Part shown: positions 21,489 to 33,452 of the stretch, piece after piece
How positions within the stretch are numbered: position 1 is the first letter of the stretch
Layout: every line of letters begins with the position of its first letter
Source of the DNA: Spirometra erinaceieuropaei
Lineage: Eukaryota > Platyhelminthes > Cestoda > Diphyllobothriidea > Diphyllobothriidae
NCBI GenBank assembly: GCA_902702965.1
Contig: CACRXP010000032.1
Coordinates: forward strand, 287,664 to 351,663
Direction of reading: 5' to 3'
DNA length: 64,000 nt
The notes under the pieces: generated by a model
Told to the model about the DNA's origin: nothing
Database searches by the model: none
What the model saw: the letters and a program-made list of their open reading frames with translations, nothing else
Program-made: the position numbers and the translations under genes

Positions 21489-23862
21489 CTAAAGTTTAAC
21501 GTAGGGCACAATGTTTTTAATGCGGAAAAGTGCCCTATAAAACACGTTTACTCATAGGTTTCTCGGTGGCTGTCTTCATGACTTCAACTCAATATATATA
21601 CCCCTAATGATCGCCGAACGAATAACCGAAATAGTGGGTACGACTGTGTAATTATTCACCATGGTGACACCGCGAGTACCAGCTAAAAGCCCAGACACGC
21701 GTTTTTCGTTGACTTTGTGTCGCTAACTTTCGCAGCTGCAGAGAGGTTCAGGCCATAAGTGAGCCCCTTTGCCTTCCCCATATGTTTTTGGATACATTAA
21801 CTCCAGTTTTACTTTGTTTAATTTTCGTGTAACTTAATGCGCGAACTTTGAGTGAGATCTTCGGACAGTGCCTGAGAAGTCTGTTCAGAAGCAGTTACTC
21901 CAGGTTCGCGCAAGAAACATAGTAAAACTGAAGTTTGCGCACCAGAAAACACACGAGGAAGTCTAGGAGACTCACTGATGTGCCGAATTACTCGCATCTG
22001 CGTCAGACAGCGACACATTATCGGCGAAACACGCCTGTCTGGGCTTCTAGCTGGTACCTGCGTTGTTAGTGTGATAAATAATTACACAATTTCATACTAC
22101 GGGTTGCCTGTCGGCATTTTGCGAATGCTGCGCGGTTGTTCCGCAGTAGCTGATGGATTTCACTCTAAATATTCATATCAGCTTTTGGACCGGGCCTGAA
22201 AAGGTCTGCTCCGAAGGATATGCTCCAAGTTCATGGATTAATTTCCAACGAAATTAGACAAGACAATTAGTTACACCGATGTAATCTTTCTACTGCAAAG
22301 TCAGAGGCCAGGCAGCTGAGATTTGCTCCGGAATCCTGTGTTTCCGGATGCATCGGTTTTCTCTGAACAGGATTGCAATGTCGGTTGGATGCCAAGTTTG
22401 ATTATGGTCGGGAGTCTGGACTAATGTAGCCTATTTTGTAACTTGATAAGTTCGTTTCTGCAGACCATTTTCACAGGGCATTATTCAACCTGCTGGAAGG
22501 ACTTTCCTTTTGGTGGTCATCAGTTTGTTCAAAATGTCAGCCAAATGCATAAACGACAGTGAAATCATGCCCAAAAAGTTGGGCTCCTAAAGTCTTAAAG
22601 CAGGTAAAGTTTACGCGCAATCTAAAACGTAAATTGATAAGTGCCGGACGGCTCTCGAAACCACATTTTCCGAAGCAATACTTTTTAGAACTAGATTGCT
22701 GGTGATGACGCTTCCATAACTTTAAAAAACGGACCAGGCGGTAAGTCTACAACCGTTAGAAGAACTTGAAGTCCAGCCGTTAACTCACTGTCGCAATCAG
22801 TAAAGTCTACCACTTGTCACATGCAGATAGCTTAGTCGTGAGCGAGACTTGTGCACCATCTACCGAAGTTCTACCTCTCAAACCCTTTATTTGGTTGCAG
22901 GACAGTTTAAAGTCAACCCAAGTTGGGCGTTCATGCCATGGCCGGCACGGTCCGGCGAAAACGTCAGACTGAAGGAGCGACCTGTGTCTAACCTAGGCTG
23001 GAGTACCGTGGAGGCAATATTGGGAATAAACTACTTCTTTCGACCCCCAGTCCTTCAGTCAGAAGTGCCCTCCAAGTCATGACGTATCGTGTTTCATATA
23101 AGGTTAAATTCCGTGAGATTTATTAGTGTGAAGGTTCCACAGCCTCCACTGCATTCTTGCTTTCCTCTTCCATGAAGGAGTCGACTGTTCAAGAGGTTTT
23201 TGGACCTTTTTGGATTCGAGAGAGATCAAACGACAGGTTCCAACGTTTATCCGCTGGGACATTTATCCTCGGAAACGCGTGAGTAACTTGGAAACCCAAA
23301 TCCCAATTCAGACCCCGTGAACATTTGCTATAAGGGGAGATGAGCTCGGGAGAGAGGGGGAGGGTGGATGAAACTCTCATCACCATTCCCGCCACAAAAC
23401 CTCTATCAGCCACGAGAAAAGAGTGTCAAGGCACCCATTGGCTGATTTGTGAATAAAAGGCAACCAGAATTACTACTCTTATCATCGGGCCATCGTGGTG
23501 GTATGCTACGCTGTGCTTGCACGGTCGTCGGGGGCGTCAGTGAGTTAACATGACTGCGGGGTTGCAGTTTTAGTCGTCTCGTCCTCAGAGCACGCCCCGG
23601 TTGAAAACCTCCCTCAGCAATTTGCCTCCCATCATTATCCGAGATAGCTAAGAACTGCATTGAAAGCTCCCTAATACGCGGAACTTTGTGGTAATACCCC
23701 TAGCAAGTGCTATCCGTTGTTTTCCCTCTCTGATTGTATGTTCGGGTATAAGTCCGATCATGAGGTAAGAAGAAATCCTGCTCCAGTGCACATATCACCT
23801 TTCTAGCATTACCATCATCGTCTAGACGGCAAATTAGCATTTTTAGCATATGTCAGTAGTAC
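21489..23862. other. Intronic sequence, nothing recognised
   Basis: No gene or named repeat is recognised. Plus-strand 22849-23082 and minus-strand 23189-23660 are open but have no recognisable motif and no splice support. Confidence 0.4.
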
Positions 23863-24024
23863 TCGCGATGCCTCCCTTGGTTTGCTATTAGAGACCTCAA
23901 CGCAGAGCGCGGATACAACTATGATTTCGCCCTTCAAAGAACCGAAACTCACAGTTACACGCACGCTTATCCAACGGGGAGCGGCTGGATAATCATGCAT
24001 ACCTACTGACCACATAAACGTCCA
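23863..24024 (-). CDS. Possible exon of unidentified host gene, 3' border unresolved
   Basis: A phase-0 acceptor (CAATATCTCCAG) precedes an open frame reading WTFMWSVGMHDYPAAPRWIS, VRVTVSFGSLKGEIIVVSAL and CVEVSNSKPREASR. Two phase-0 donors are possible: a strong GTGAGT after ACT at 23953, giving a 72-base exon, and a weak GTACTA after CGA at 23863. The frame beyond the strong donor still looks coding, so I give the longer form. Both keep phase 0 with neighbouring exons. Confidence 0.4.
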
Positions 24025-25492
24025 CTGGAGATATTGAGTATTTCGAAAGTAACCTTGCCAAGACTAGACACAGCAATTTCATTCGTTCATAGTAGCAACA
24101 AAGTCGTTACACCCAACTCAACCTGATTTCCATCGTAGTATCTATCCATTTTGAACGTGTTAATCCTTCAGGCCTTTCCTTCCCCCTGATGTGTTTCAGA
24201 ACCCCAAGGTATAAAAAATGTCAGAGTAAATACGGCTAGCTCCGAAAGTGTTGATCAAATAACAGTTGGCATGGGTGACAGGCTTAATCAATCTAAGAAA
24301 GAAAGAAACTCACCAATTCTGTTAGGCCCCGGATGCCTGCCTCTGCATTGGAAATCCGCACTCCAGCAAAGCTGTAATTCGCTGGAGAGGTTAACCGCCC
24401 TAGAGTTAGCGACAAGCGGAGCGTTGCTCTTGGTGGTATCACAAGGTGAATCAGCGTGGTAGCTTGTTGTGTAGAAGTTGTGTAAATACTACACGTTTGG
24501 TTTAAAAACGCCTAGGAAAGGGAGAGAGATAGTTGGAGGTTTGAGCTCCGAATGTAGAAAAGGCAACAACATATGAATGCCTGGTTGTTTTTCTATCGAT
24601 TGCAATGAAGCTGACTGCTACTCTGAGAGATCTGTGATGATTGGGGCGTCAGTTATGCTCCGCTGGGATACGCTTACGAATAACTGGCGTCGAACCCCTG
24701 TCTCCCACATTTCATACTTCCAAGAACAAGACTGATTCAAGGCGACTGGAGTTAGACTTTCATACAGTTAATGAAAAAGCACAAGGCCTCCGTCTATGCA
24801 AAAGACAGCACTGTCGGTTATTTACCCCAGTCGATCTGGATATTACACACCGTCTGGCCTGCAATTAATTAAATCGAAGTAGGTGCCAGGATGTGACTGC
24901 TGCTCTCGGCCAGGTTTCATAGAGTCCCAAATTAGATGAAAGTGTCTCGCAGAGCTAGTCCTACGTTACCGAAGACGGCAACAGATTGGAATCAGGGCGT
25001 AGCGCAAGGGGAAAATGCGGCCACGCTCGACGTAGCAGGTTGAGTAGGCTGTAAAATTAGCCAGCCAATCAGCGCGTGCTGCTGCATCGAGCAAGCACAG
25101 TGACCTTGGTCACGCGCGCAGGTCAATTGTTGGCTGGCCTTTGGGGAGGTCGCGCAAGAATCAGTCACTGCACGACCACCACGCTACTGTTTAGAATGCT
25201 GCAGGTGTTCGACATCGTGTTACTCAGGCTGACAGGATTGATATTGCCCGCGGAACTCACGGTCCTGCTTCCTCATCCGCCCGTCGGGATATGCTAGTGG
25301 TGACTGCTTTATGCAGTTAGGCATTGAAACTATCCGTTCTGTCGAAAAAAGGCCGGAGTTGGCACACCGTTCACCCACCACAAGGGTTATTTGGACGCCA
25401 AAAAAGACTGTCTGCAAAGAAGGGAATGGTGAATTTCCTAGGCTGTATGTAGGAGCGCTTGATAGAGCGCAGACCGGTACACACCGATTGTA
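24025..25492. other. Intronic sequence, nothing firmly recognised
   Basis: No gene is recognised. A GGGGTTCGACGCC phrase on the minus strand near 24690 resembles a pol III B box but no A box accompanies it. Segment 25030-25200 is GC-rich. Confidence 0.4.
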
Positions 25493-26470
25493 CAGTAGAT
25501 GGGCTAACTCATGAAATTTCAACCGAAATGTATCTTCGTTTCAAAAAGATTAATTAAGTAGGGTTGTAAAATTAATCATCATGTAGCATAATTCTATAGT
25601 AATTCAGTTATCTCAGAATGCTGGCTTTCGAATGAATGTCTTCGGCTGCATGCGAAAACTAACTCCGTCAGTAATGACTACTTAATTGGCATGCATCCTT
25701 CTCATTGATTTCCGATGCCCTTAAATACAATTATATTTTGTGGAAAGAATGCATAAAAATACTCATTCTCCTGCCCATTCTGTAGAAGATTACGTCTTCT
25801 TCCTATTTTATACCCAAAGGAAGGGTATACTTCGGTTTAAAAATTCTAATTATGAGATTTTTTAATGCAATGAGATGGCCGTTCATAAAACGTCATGTGT
25901 CTGTATTTACTAAAGTAGCTCATAAAGTTAACAATATGACTCATATCCACTGCTTAATTTTATGAAACCCATATGGTCTCGTGTTAATACTGTAGAGGAA
26001 TTTATGGTTTTCCATACTCCGAAAATACATGGTTTGTAGTTTGTAAACCTTGAACGCAAGTGTAACTGCATGTCGGGTTTAAAATTATTCGGGAATTGGA
26101 AAGGTTTTTTGAAAACCGAATTATACCTTTCCTTCGAGTATAAAATTGGAAGAAGATGCAATTTTCTACCGAATGAGCAAAAAATGAATATTTTTATGCA
26201 TGTTTTCCATTAAATATAATTGAATATTTAAGGGTGTCGAAAATCAATGATAAAATAACGTGCTTCGTACGTAGTTACTTTTTGCAGAGTTTAGTTTTTG
26301 CATGCAACTTGAAGGAAATTCATTCGAAAGCCAGCATTCTGAGATAACTGAATTATTTTAGAATTATGCTGGACGGTGATTAGTTTTACAACCGTATTTA
26401 ATTAATCTTTTCAAAACGAAAACGCATTCTAAAAGTTCGGTTGACATTTCACGAGTTAGTCCACCTACTC
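25493..26470. mobile_element. MITE A, full diverged copy
   Basis: The ends are TA/CAGTAGATGGGCTAACTCATG on the left and its near reverse complement ending CACCTACTC/TA on the right. Both termini share changes not found in other copies (TAGAT/TAGGT and CTAACTC). The 978-bp interior is palindromic, with the left words ATTAATTAAGTAGGGTTGTAA mirrored at about 26381-26405. Confidence 0.75.
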
Positions 26471-26929
26471 TACGCTCGGAGCTGCCGTTTCGAGCTTCGA
26501 GTATGACAGAGTGTCGGCTGAACGCTAAATTTTCGTCATTCCAAATGAGTTACTGGAATGCAGGCTCTACTTGTGACCCTGTTTGAACTAACAATCCTAC
26601 CACACTGCTTCGATTTCTGGCGGGCCTCTGAAAGGCACGCTACGCATTTCGCTTAATAGTTACCTACATTATTGAAAGGGCTTTCGATGGGGAACAACAC
26701 TTTATTTACAGGCTGATGCACGGATGGACGCATTAATGACAATGCGCGGTCTTCTTTAAGATACATATGTGTACAGTCTGCAAAACAATAGATGAAACAA
26801 TCGCTAAATCAGTTTTTTCACAGATTAGCACTTCAGAAACCGAATAAGTATTGCCACATATTTATACATACATATTCATACATATATATGCGTAACGATT
26901 CGAGATCCAGACATTGTATCGCGTTCATT
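26471..26929. other. No recognised gene
   Basis: Nothing is recognised beyond AT-rich simple sequence (ATACATATATATG near 26878). Confidence 0.35.
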
Positions 26930-27640
26930 ATCTCCCAAAGAAGACGCAGAAGAAGAGAGGGCAAATTCATGGGCCATATTAAATTCGAACTGACGCTTCG
27001 CAAACTTCCTCGTTTCCATCATCAGAGTAACGTATTTGTTGCTCCTGCCGGTCTTGTGTTGTTCAGTCTTGCCGCTTGCCCCGAATTATAGCCGTGCTCG
27101 ACGCACGAACTTTGACCGGCCTGTTTGCCGCTGACTGGCTTAGACCTCCTCGGAACTGACCGCCGACAGGCCTGCGTGACCTTTGTTCCCTTTGGGGTCG
27201 GCGAAATTTTGGTCAAATCAACGTGCTGCTTGGCCCCTCCCACGTCAGCCGGTGGACTGATCGGTCGTTGCTGTTCAGGTGAGCAGCATTCAACTTCGCG
27301 GGTGCATCTGTGAGACAGTGTTCGGCTTTGGTCACATGACCTCTGACCCCTAACTCCGCTCTTTTCCGTGAGCGTTGACTCTCGGTCCCGCGTGCTCGCT
27401 TGCCTTCCTGGTCCTGTTCGGACTGATCCGAGCCTTGTACGATATTATATCGATATGTGCCTCAATGTTTGGGCAGTCTAAATTACCATGTACTACCCTA
27501 GAAAGAACGCTAACGTCATCAAAGCGGACGCTATGTGTGGGATTTTTTGTCACGATTTCACGGTCTACGACAGTGTCCTTAAACCGTGTTCGTCTGAGGG
27601 CCCAAAGGCAACGTTCGTCCGTTTAGAAGTTGTTATGGAG
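26930..27640 (-). mobile_element. PLE fragment, endonuclease C-terminus and tail
   Basis: On the minus strand the frame at 27350-27600 reads THSVRFDDVSVLSRVVHGNL, then IEAHIDIISYKARI. This follows the PLE endonuclease pattern (H-x-F-D-x-V-x-VL, then E-A and ID-Y-LR) seen at 61.9-62.2 and 45.3 kb. It is followed by a tail that matches 61620-61900 base for base over long stretches, including GCACGAACTTTGACC and the hammerhead-like core. 5' truncated and degenerate. Confidence 0.65.
26992..27025 (-). ncRNA. Degenerate hammerhead-like motif (PLE tail)
   Basis: On the minus strand CTGATGA is followed by GGAAAC-GAGGAA-GTTTGC (one mismatch in stem II) and GAAGCGTC. The last A of the GAAA core is G here, so activity is unlikely. 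It is the paralogue of 61688-61721. Confidence 0.45.
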
Positions 27641-28267
27641 AGAGCAAGCGACGTAGAGCCACGGCCTAAGGCGTTGAACAGGGGACCAAGATGGCGGCGT
27701 GAGACACGCGTGAAGTTAGAGGGCCGACCGGCGTGCACTGCAGCGCCGAGCGCGTGTGGTGATTTTGCTCACGTGTGCGACCCAATCAATGGCTGGTTGA
27801 ACATTCCAGACGTTTCCACGGGGGGCTTTCGCGCACTCGGTGGCCAATCAGCGATCAGCACGTCCGGGGCGGGGACATTCTAGAAGGCCCTTAACGCCTG
27901 GCACGTCATTGGACGGAATGTTCTAGAACGCACAGGAGCCAATATAAATAGCGCATCTTTCTTACGCTTTGTAACCTCTCTTGTCCCAGTATAGTGCTTG
28001 TCCTCCGAACCGGCTCTCTTCCTGTCCTACCTTTCTTCCGGATCATAAGAGAAGTCAGCCTCTGCGACTAACTACAAGGGTTAAGCAAACACTTGAATCC
28101 TGATGACTTGTGTGTAGATAAGATCTCTAGAACAAAGTGGATAGAGATTACTCCAAACGGAGAAGGCTCCTTTCTCAGCAATTGGATTCTGGCCCACGTC
28201 AAATCACAGTCCATTTTGCAAAGTCACTTCTGCTCTCCCCCCTTAAATTTCATCCGATCATTGGAGA
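27641..28267. other. GC-rich stretch, nothing recognised
   Basis: About 27641-27950 is GC-rich with a 131-codon plus-strand open frame (27488-27883), without a recognised domain. GCCAATATAAATAG near 27938 resembles a TATA-type promoter box, but no gene can be tied to it. Confidence 0.3.
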
Positions 28268-28560
28268 CGATAAGCAAACAGTCATTTTAAAGTTCGACCG
28301 TCGTATCTGACGCAGTCCACCGCGGGACAGTGACTTGAGCATCATTTAGTTTACATCGATGATAGACTTGCAGAGCGTATACCGCACTCCCTCACCCTCC
28401 CACCAGCTGGATCCGTTGTCATGACCACGTCTAGAAGACCGGTGGCGGAAGAGGGCGCAGGCGGCTGGTATGGTACAAACCCGCACCTAGGCGCACTAGC
28501 ACACCCCGTGGTCAACAACAAACTCTTGACCGGGATTTTCTATCACAGCAAAAAGCGGGC
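28268..28560 (+). repeat. Repeat R, SINE-like copy
   Basis: The order of words CACTCCCTCACCCTCCCACC, GGATCCGTTGTC, AGAAGACCGGTGGCGG, CGCACCTAGG and ACTCTTGACCGGGATTTT matches the copy at 2440-2600 closely and the copies at 30.7 and 47.6 kb more distantly. Confidence 0.6.
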
Positions 28561-28671
28561 GCGACACAAATCCCAATTGGCGCGACATGAGTAGGCAAGT
28601 GGTTCTGCCACCGCACCCTGGGTGTTGAATGCGCATTCCCGATAGCGCCTGAGAGAGTGCATTTTAGCTTC

Positions 28672-28784
28672 CGTGTCGGGTTCATTTTTACTCAGCATGT
28701 CTAGTAGGAAGTATGATCCATGCTAGGAGAAGCCGCATCGTGAACTGCGTGTATCACTGTGTGCCACAACTTAGTGGATAGATA
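28672..28784. repeat. Arm of an inverted duplication (left)
   Basis: This stretch is the reverse complement of 37139-37252 with only a few differences (shared phrase TCAGCATGTCTAGTAGGAAG). The similarity runs on into the adjoining MITE A arms, so the two loci share at least about 530 bp in inverted orientation, 8 kb apart. Confidence 0.8.
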
Positions 28785-29205
28785 CAGTGAGTGACCTATC
28801 TCATGAAATGTTGGCCGAAATTCTAAAAGGCGTTTTCGATTAGGAAGGATTACTTGGTCGCGGTTGTAATACTGCTTATCTTGTGGCATAATCTTATAAC
28901 ATTTCTGACTTGGCAGGATGCTGGCTTTCAAATGCACTTCTTTTCAACCTCCTGTAAAAAGCGTGCTCGGTATAAAATGACTACTCAAGTAGTATGCATT
29001 TTTCCCATTGATTTTCGATGGTCTTGGAAATTCAAATATATTTTACAGAAACCATAAACAAAAATATGCTTTCTTTTAGTCAATCAATAGAGAATCACGT
29101 CCTCTTTATATTTTATGCTTAAGAAAAGAGTAGAATTAGGTTTCAAAAAAGTTTTCTAATTGCCGAGTATTTTGGAGCCTGATCATTCGTTGCATTAGCG
29201 CTTAG
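28785..29205. mobile_element. MITE A, left arm running into an assembly gap
   Basis: The copy starts TA/CAGTGAGTGACCTATC and matches the right arm of the 36.2-kb copy closely, including the private variant CTAAAAGGCG and CTGCTTATCTTGTGGC. It stops at the run of N near where the hairpin centre should be. Confidence 0.8.
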
Positions 29206-29420
29206 NNNNNNNNNNNNNNNNNNNNNNNNNNNNNNNNNNNNNNNNNNNNNNNNNNNNNNNNNNNNNNNNNNNNNNNNNNNNNNNNNNNNNNNNNNNNNNN
29301 NNNNNNNNNNNNNNNNNNNNNNNNNNNNNNNNNNNNNNNNNNNNNNNNNNNNNNNNNNNNNNNNNNNNNNNNNNNNNNNNNNNNNNNNNNNNNNNNNNNN
29401 NNNNNNNNNNNNNNNNNNNN
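29206..29420. other. Assembly gap (215 N)
   Basis: Undetermined bases. The open frames called through this gap are artefacts. Confidence 0.99.
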
Positions 29421-29680
29421 AACTTGAGCATATGGCCCAGTCTCGTAGAATGAGACACCATCTAAAAGCCAGCGCCCCTGCCCGTCATTGATGCTGCGTG
29501 CTCGACCAGTCGCGTCCATCAGTACCCTTATCTGTGAATGCCCGTGATGATGGGTTTGACTAAGAATCCGAAACGTCGGACCAATTGATTTCTTGTTCTA
29601 ATCGTCCTGACGTTTCGGATCCTGAACTGCTTCTTGGAACTGGCCTGTTCGCTTCTATCGAGAGTATTTGGATCGTTGTA
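29421..29680 (+). mobile_element. PLE 3' tail fragment
   Basis: The segment TTCTTGGAACTGGCCTGTTCGCTTCTATC matches the PLE1 tail (TTCCTGGGACTCGTCTCTTC at 6796 and 9341), and a hammerhead-like core lies upstream of it at 29544. No endonuclease motif is left. Confidence 0.6.
29544..29577 (+). ncRNA. Hammerhead-like motif with a mutated core (PLE tail)
   Basis: GTGATGA replaces CTGATGA, followed by a 6-bp stem II (GGGTTT/GAATCC with two G-U pairs) and GAAACGTC (29570-29577). The first core base is changed, so activity is doubtful. Confidence 0.4.
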
Positions 29681-30203
29681 TTTTGAGCAACATTATGCTT
29701 TCAGTCGAAGAACATTGTCTATCTTATCAATTTAGCTTTATGTATTTCATGCTGCTTTTATCGGGTTACACGGTAGGCAGAGAGCGCTGACACAGCTGAC
29801 TGAAGTCCCCGCAGATGAAATGCCAAGAATTCAGACGAGTGCTCTCCCTGTATATCAGAATTCTCTTCCCCCAGTTCATGTCTCCTAAAGTCTCAGTAAA
29901 AACGCAAAAGGTTCCGGCTCATTTTGCACTGACAATCAATTAGACTCACAATTCGGGCGGAAAACCGCAATTTTAAACCTCTCCCTAGGGTTCGATATAA
30001 CTGGAATGGCAAGAGTATTAATTGTAGTCTGCATCGTCCTCTACGCCAGTGCTTTTTCGTTACTGACTACCGTCTCAAAACAAAACAACATATTTGCAGT
30101 TAATCCTGTAGGCCTAGTGATACAGTAAATGTCAGTTTCATGTGAACTGTTCCAGTCCATATTTGGTAGGGCAGAGCGGTAGTCCAGACCTGTTGCAACT
30201 TAC
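29681..30203. other. Intronic sequence, nothing recognised
   Basis: No coding or repeat signal recognised. Confidence 0.4.
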
Positions 30204-30491
30204 ATCAAAGTCACTGGAGACATTGGTCACTCCCTCAAACTCGTAGCGCACAACGTCACCTCTTACGACCTCATTTGGTACCATCACTGGAACCATCTGG
30301 GTCTTTTGAGGTTCCGAAGTTTGTTGCAAACCGGTAAGCACCAGTGCCATCCAGAACTGCCTCTCGATCTCCACGTGAACGCAGAAGTCGTTCGGTGGGT
30401 GGAAGCGAACAGCAAATGAAAGACGCGTTTTCTGGGGCTCGTCGGAGTGTTCAGCATTCACGTTGACCCAGAAAGTCAGCTTCTGCTCACT
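30204..30491 (-). CDS. Probable exon of unidentified host gene
   Basis: An acceptor TTTTGCCTGCAG opens the block, which ends at GAT before the consensus donor GTAAGTTG. It is phase 0 at both ends and 96 codons long, the longest exon in the model. It encodes SEQKLTFWVNVNAEHSDEPQ, KTRLSFAVRFHPPNDFCVHV, EIERQFWMALVLTGLQQTSE and VPVMVPNEVVRGDVVRYEFE. The composition and the regular alternation of hydrophobic residues look like real coding sequence for a beta-rich domain. I do not recognise the family. Confidence 0.68.
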
Positions 30492-30599
30492 CTGCAGGCA
30501 AAAGATCAGATTTTTGAAGAAAAAGACTTTCAAAAGATAGGGGAGGATATAATAGTGGTTTTGGACATATTTGTCATCGTAAAATAGTCATCTTTCTAT

Positions 30600-31085
30600 T
30601 CCAGACCCATTGCAAAATTGTGGTATGGACTGATGTCATTTGACAGTTCGACCATCGGTTTTGATGATGCCCATCGTGTGCCCCACAGTTGCAGCAGCAA
30701 TGGGAGCAGGGACGGTGACTTACACAGGAGTTCCTTGTGCCAGTAGACTTGCGTAGTATCTACCTACACTCTCTCCTCCTCCCTCGCCCGAGCCCGGTGT
30801 CAAGACAGAGTCAAGAAGACCGGAGACGAGGGAGGTCGCAGGTGGATGGCTTAGACGGATCCTCACCTTAGCGGTCCACTCCGCACCCCCTGGTCCACAC
30901 AACAATAACCAGGATTGCAACCAACACAACAGAGATTTGGAGGCTGGCGCGGCCGAAGCCGCACCTGGGTGTGCCGCCAATGCCTAGCTCGGATCCCAAA
31001 TTGTGATGGGAGTGCCATAAAGGCCACATTAAAAAGGAGCCATTGCAGCCTGACTCTCAGACCGTCTCCAGTCAAGGAGGAGGTC
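30600..31085 (+). repeat. Repeat R, long copy
   Basis: This copy and the one at 47400-47890 are the best preserved. They share CGTGTGCCCCACAG, GGGAGCAGGGACGGTGACTTA, AGTAGACTTGCGTAG, CTACCTACACTCTCTCCTCC, GGTGTCAAGAC, GTCAAGAAGACCGGAGACG, GCAGGTGGATGGCT and CCCCTGGTCCACAC. The minus-strand open frame across it is shared in part at 47.6 kb, but the copies differ by indels, so I do not call a protein. Confidence 0.7.
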
Positions 31086-31370
31086 CAAGTTACCCCGTCA
31101 GTTGGCAACCTTCCAAGCCACGGCTTTTAGCGCACCGTGATAGCTTCAAGCGCGTCAGATTGTTTATAGTGAGGAGAAAGTGCGCTGATACGTGGACCTC
31201 ACTCTTCCTTCCCACTCCCACACCCCAGCCGCTGTTCGAGCCGGTCAGCAGACTGGAGTAGGGAATGGGCGCGGTGGCTGTCATGGTCGATTGACCATGA
31301 CTGCGCGCGCCACGGCACGACCTGGCCCCCCATACACACGCAAACACCAGGATTTCACACAACGGGGGTT
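31086..31370 (+). repeat. Repeat R, second adjacent copy (diverged)
   Basis: Immediately downstream of the previous copy, the series TCACTCTTCCTTCCCACTCC, a GC-rich core, CACGACCTGGCC and ACCAGGATTTCACACAAC repeats the family order in the same orientation. Confidence 0.5.
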
Positions 31371-32095
31371 GAGCGGCTTGTCTCTCACTTGCGTGAGAGG
31401 GCCGACTGATGTCATTTAAAATAGGATAGTCAGACATGTGTTCCCGTTCTATTGGCTGCAGCCTGAAATACTAAAGTTTGAAACAGACAAACACAGCAGA
31501 ATTTATTAAAACCAACAAATTTCGCGATGGCTTATCACCTGCAACCTGTCGCTGCATAAAACAGATGTGCTAGTATGAAAGATACAGAGATCTAAATTCC
31601 CACAAGAATAGCCAATGAAAAACAGCAAGCTCATCGTCTATTGGACGCAGACCAATCAGTAAACATTGTAACTTAAAAACACAACATGGGAAAAAAAACA
31701 TGGAGGAGTTAGCACGCAGAGGGGGGGGTGCAAATCAAAAGACTTATGATTTACGAAGACAAGCTGAGGTCGACTACGTGGTCTAGCTATTTTCATAGGC
31801 GGGGTTTCTCCCGTCGTAGGTAGGCTGCCTTCAAGTAGAGCAACATCCGAGTTGGTTGTGCCCGAACTTATACTTGGAAGGACGCTCTGGTGCCTAGGAA
31901 GTGACCGTTATCTAGAAAGGTTGACTTTAAGCAGTCTGCCCTGATCGCAGAACGGATGCTGATTGATGCCGATTTGCCTTGAACTTCTAGTCTGCGTCCC
32001 CTGCATGCTGTCACTTGACGAAGAGCATTCTTCAACTCCAGACTGTTGGAGACTGAGATGCGGACGACGGACATTTGGTTATGAACGGAGGGCAA
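31371..32095. other. No recognised gene
   Basis: Nothing is recognised. A run of eight G lies at about 31721-31728. Confidence 0.4.
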
Positions 32096-33452
32096 GATGT
32101 GGTTATGCAGCCCCATCTGATAAGCGCAATACTGTTGGTGTTGGGGTTAGGCGGTTAGGGTTAAGGACTATCGCTAGGTGTTAGGGTTGGGGGTTAGAGT
32201 TGGGGGTAAGGGTTGGGAGTTACGGATAAGGGGTTAGGGATTAGGGTTGTGGGTTAGGGTTACGGGTAAGGACAACTACAGTGAGTGACCTAACTCATGA
32301 AGTGTTGGCTGAAATTCTGAAATGCGTTTTCGATTTGGAAGGATTACCTGGTCGCGGTTGTAATATTGATTATCATAAGGCATACTCTTATAACACGTCG
32401 GACTCGGCAGGATTTCGGCTTTTAAATGCACTTCTTTTCACTCTCCTGTAGAGACCGTACTCGGTAAAAAATGATTACTTAAGTAGCATGCATTTTCCCT
32501 TTAATTTTTAATGGTCTTGCAAATTCAAAGATATTTTATAGAACCCATAAATAAAAATATGCTTTCTTTTAGTCAATCAATAGAGAATCACGTCTTCTTT
32601 GTATTTTATACTTAAAGAAGTAGTATAAATAGGTTTTAAGAAAGTTTTCCAATTGCCGATTAATTTGGAGCCTGATCATTCGTTGCATTAGCGCTCAGTA
32701 ATTTCAGTCTGCAAGGTGCATGCGTTCCGCGTAAGGAAAATCACATATTTTTCTATGCCATTAAAGAGATATCATACAGAGTCCATAAAATTTGGCAATG
32801 GATGAGGATCATGTTGTTCATTTCATGAGAAGCAGTGGTAAACGGCCAGGCACGATGCTATGTGAATGAACATATCGCGGTCTTAAAAAGTCTCATAATT
32901 AGACGCTTTTTAAAACCTTATTATACTCCTTTCTTAAGTATAAAATATAAAGAAGACGTGATTCTCTATTGATTGACTAAAAGAAAGCATATTTTGTTTA
33001 ATGGGTTCTATAAAATATCTTTGAATTTGCAAGACCATTAAAAATAAAAGGGATAATGCATGCTACTTAAGTAATCATTTTTTACCGAGTACGGTCTCTA
33101 CAGGAGATTGAAAAGAAGTGCATTTAAAAGCTGAAATCCTGCCGAGTCCGAAGTGTTATAAGAGTATGCCTTATGATAATCAATATCACAACCGCGACCA
33201 AGTAATCCTTCCAAATCGAAAACGCCTTTCAGAATTTCAGCCAACATTTCATGAGTTAGGTCACTCACTGTATATATCAACCGCTCTCTGTGCAACCACG
33301 CATTCCCAATAGTTTTTCTTTTGTAAACAACCACTTAACCTCGTCGCCTGTGCGTTCCCCGGCTTCATGTTTTAAAAGCCCCAATGCCACGGGTCCCGTT
33401 TTACAGGTGACTAGGGTTTGTTTGGCTTCAGGTGGGGCTACATAACCACATA
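32096..33452. mobile_element. MITE B, interrupted by a MITE A insertion
   Basis: The left terminus GATGTGGTTATGCAGCCCC (32096) has its reverse complement at the right (GGGGCTACATAACCACAT, ending at about 33451). Inside the left end is a degenerate TTAGGG array (about 32130-32270). Then MITE A occupies 32279-33270, after which the MITE B body resumes (CAACCACGCATTCCCAATAG). Without the insert the element would be about 360 bp. No coding capacity. Confidence 0.7.
32279..33270. mobile_element. MITE A, full copy nested in MITE B
   Basis: It starts TA/CAGTGAGTGACC and ends GGTCACTCACTG/TA (TA at 32277-32278 and 33271-33272). At 992 bp it is the longest copy, with arms mirrored over almost the whole length, for example AGGATTACCTGGTCGCGGTT at 32340 and its complement near 33200. 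Confidence 0.85.

Noticed and set aside
24680..24700. Second pol III-type B box
   Set aside because: No A box at the right distance and no repeat family around it.
29195..29519. Minus-strand frames through the assembly gap
   Set aside because: They consist mostly of undetermined bases.
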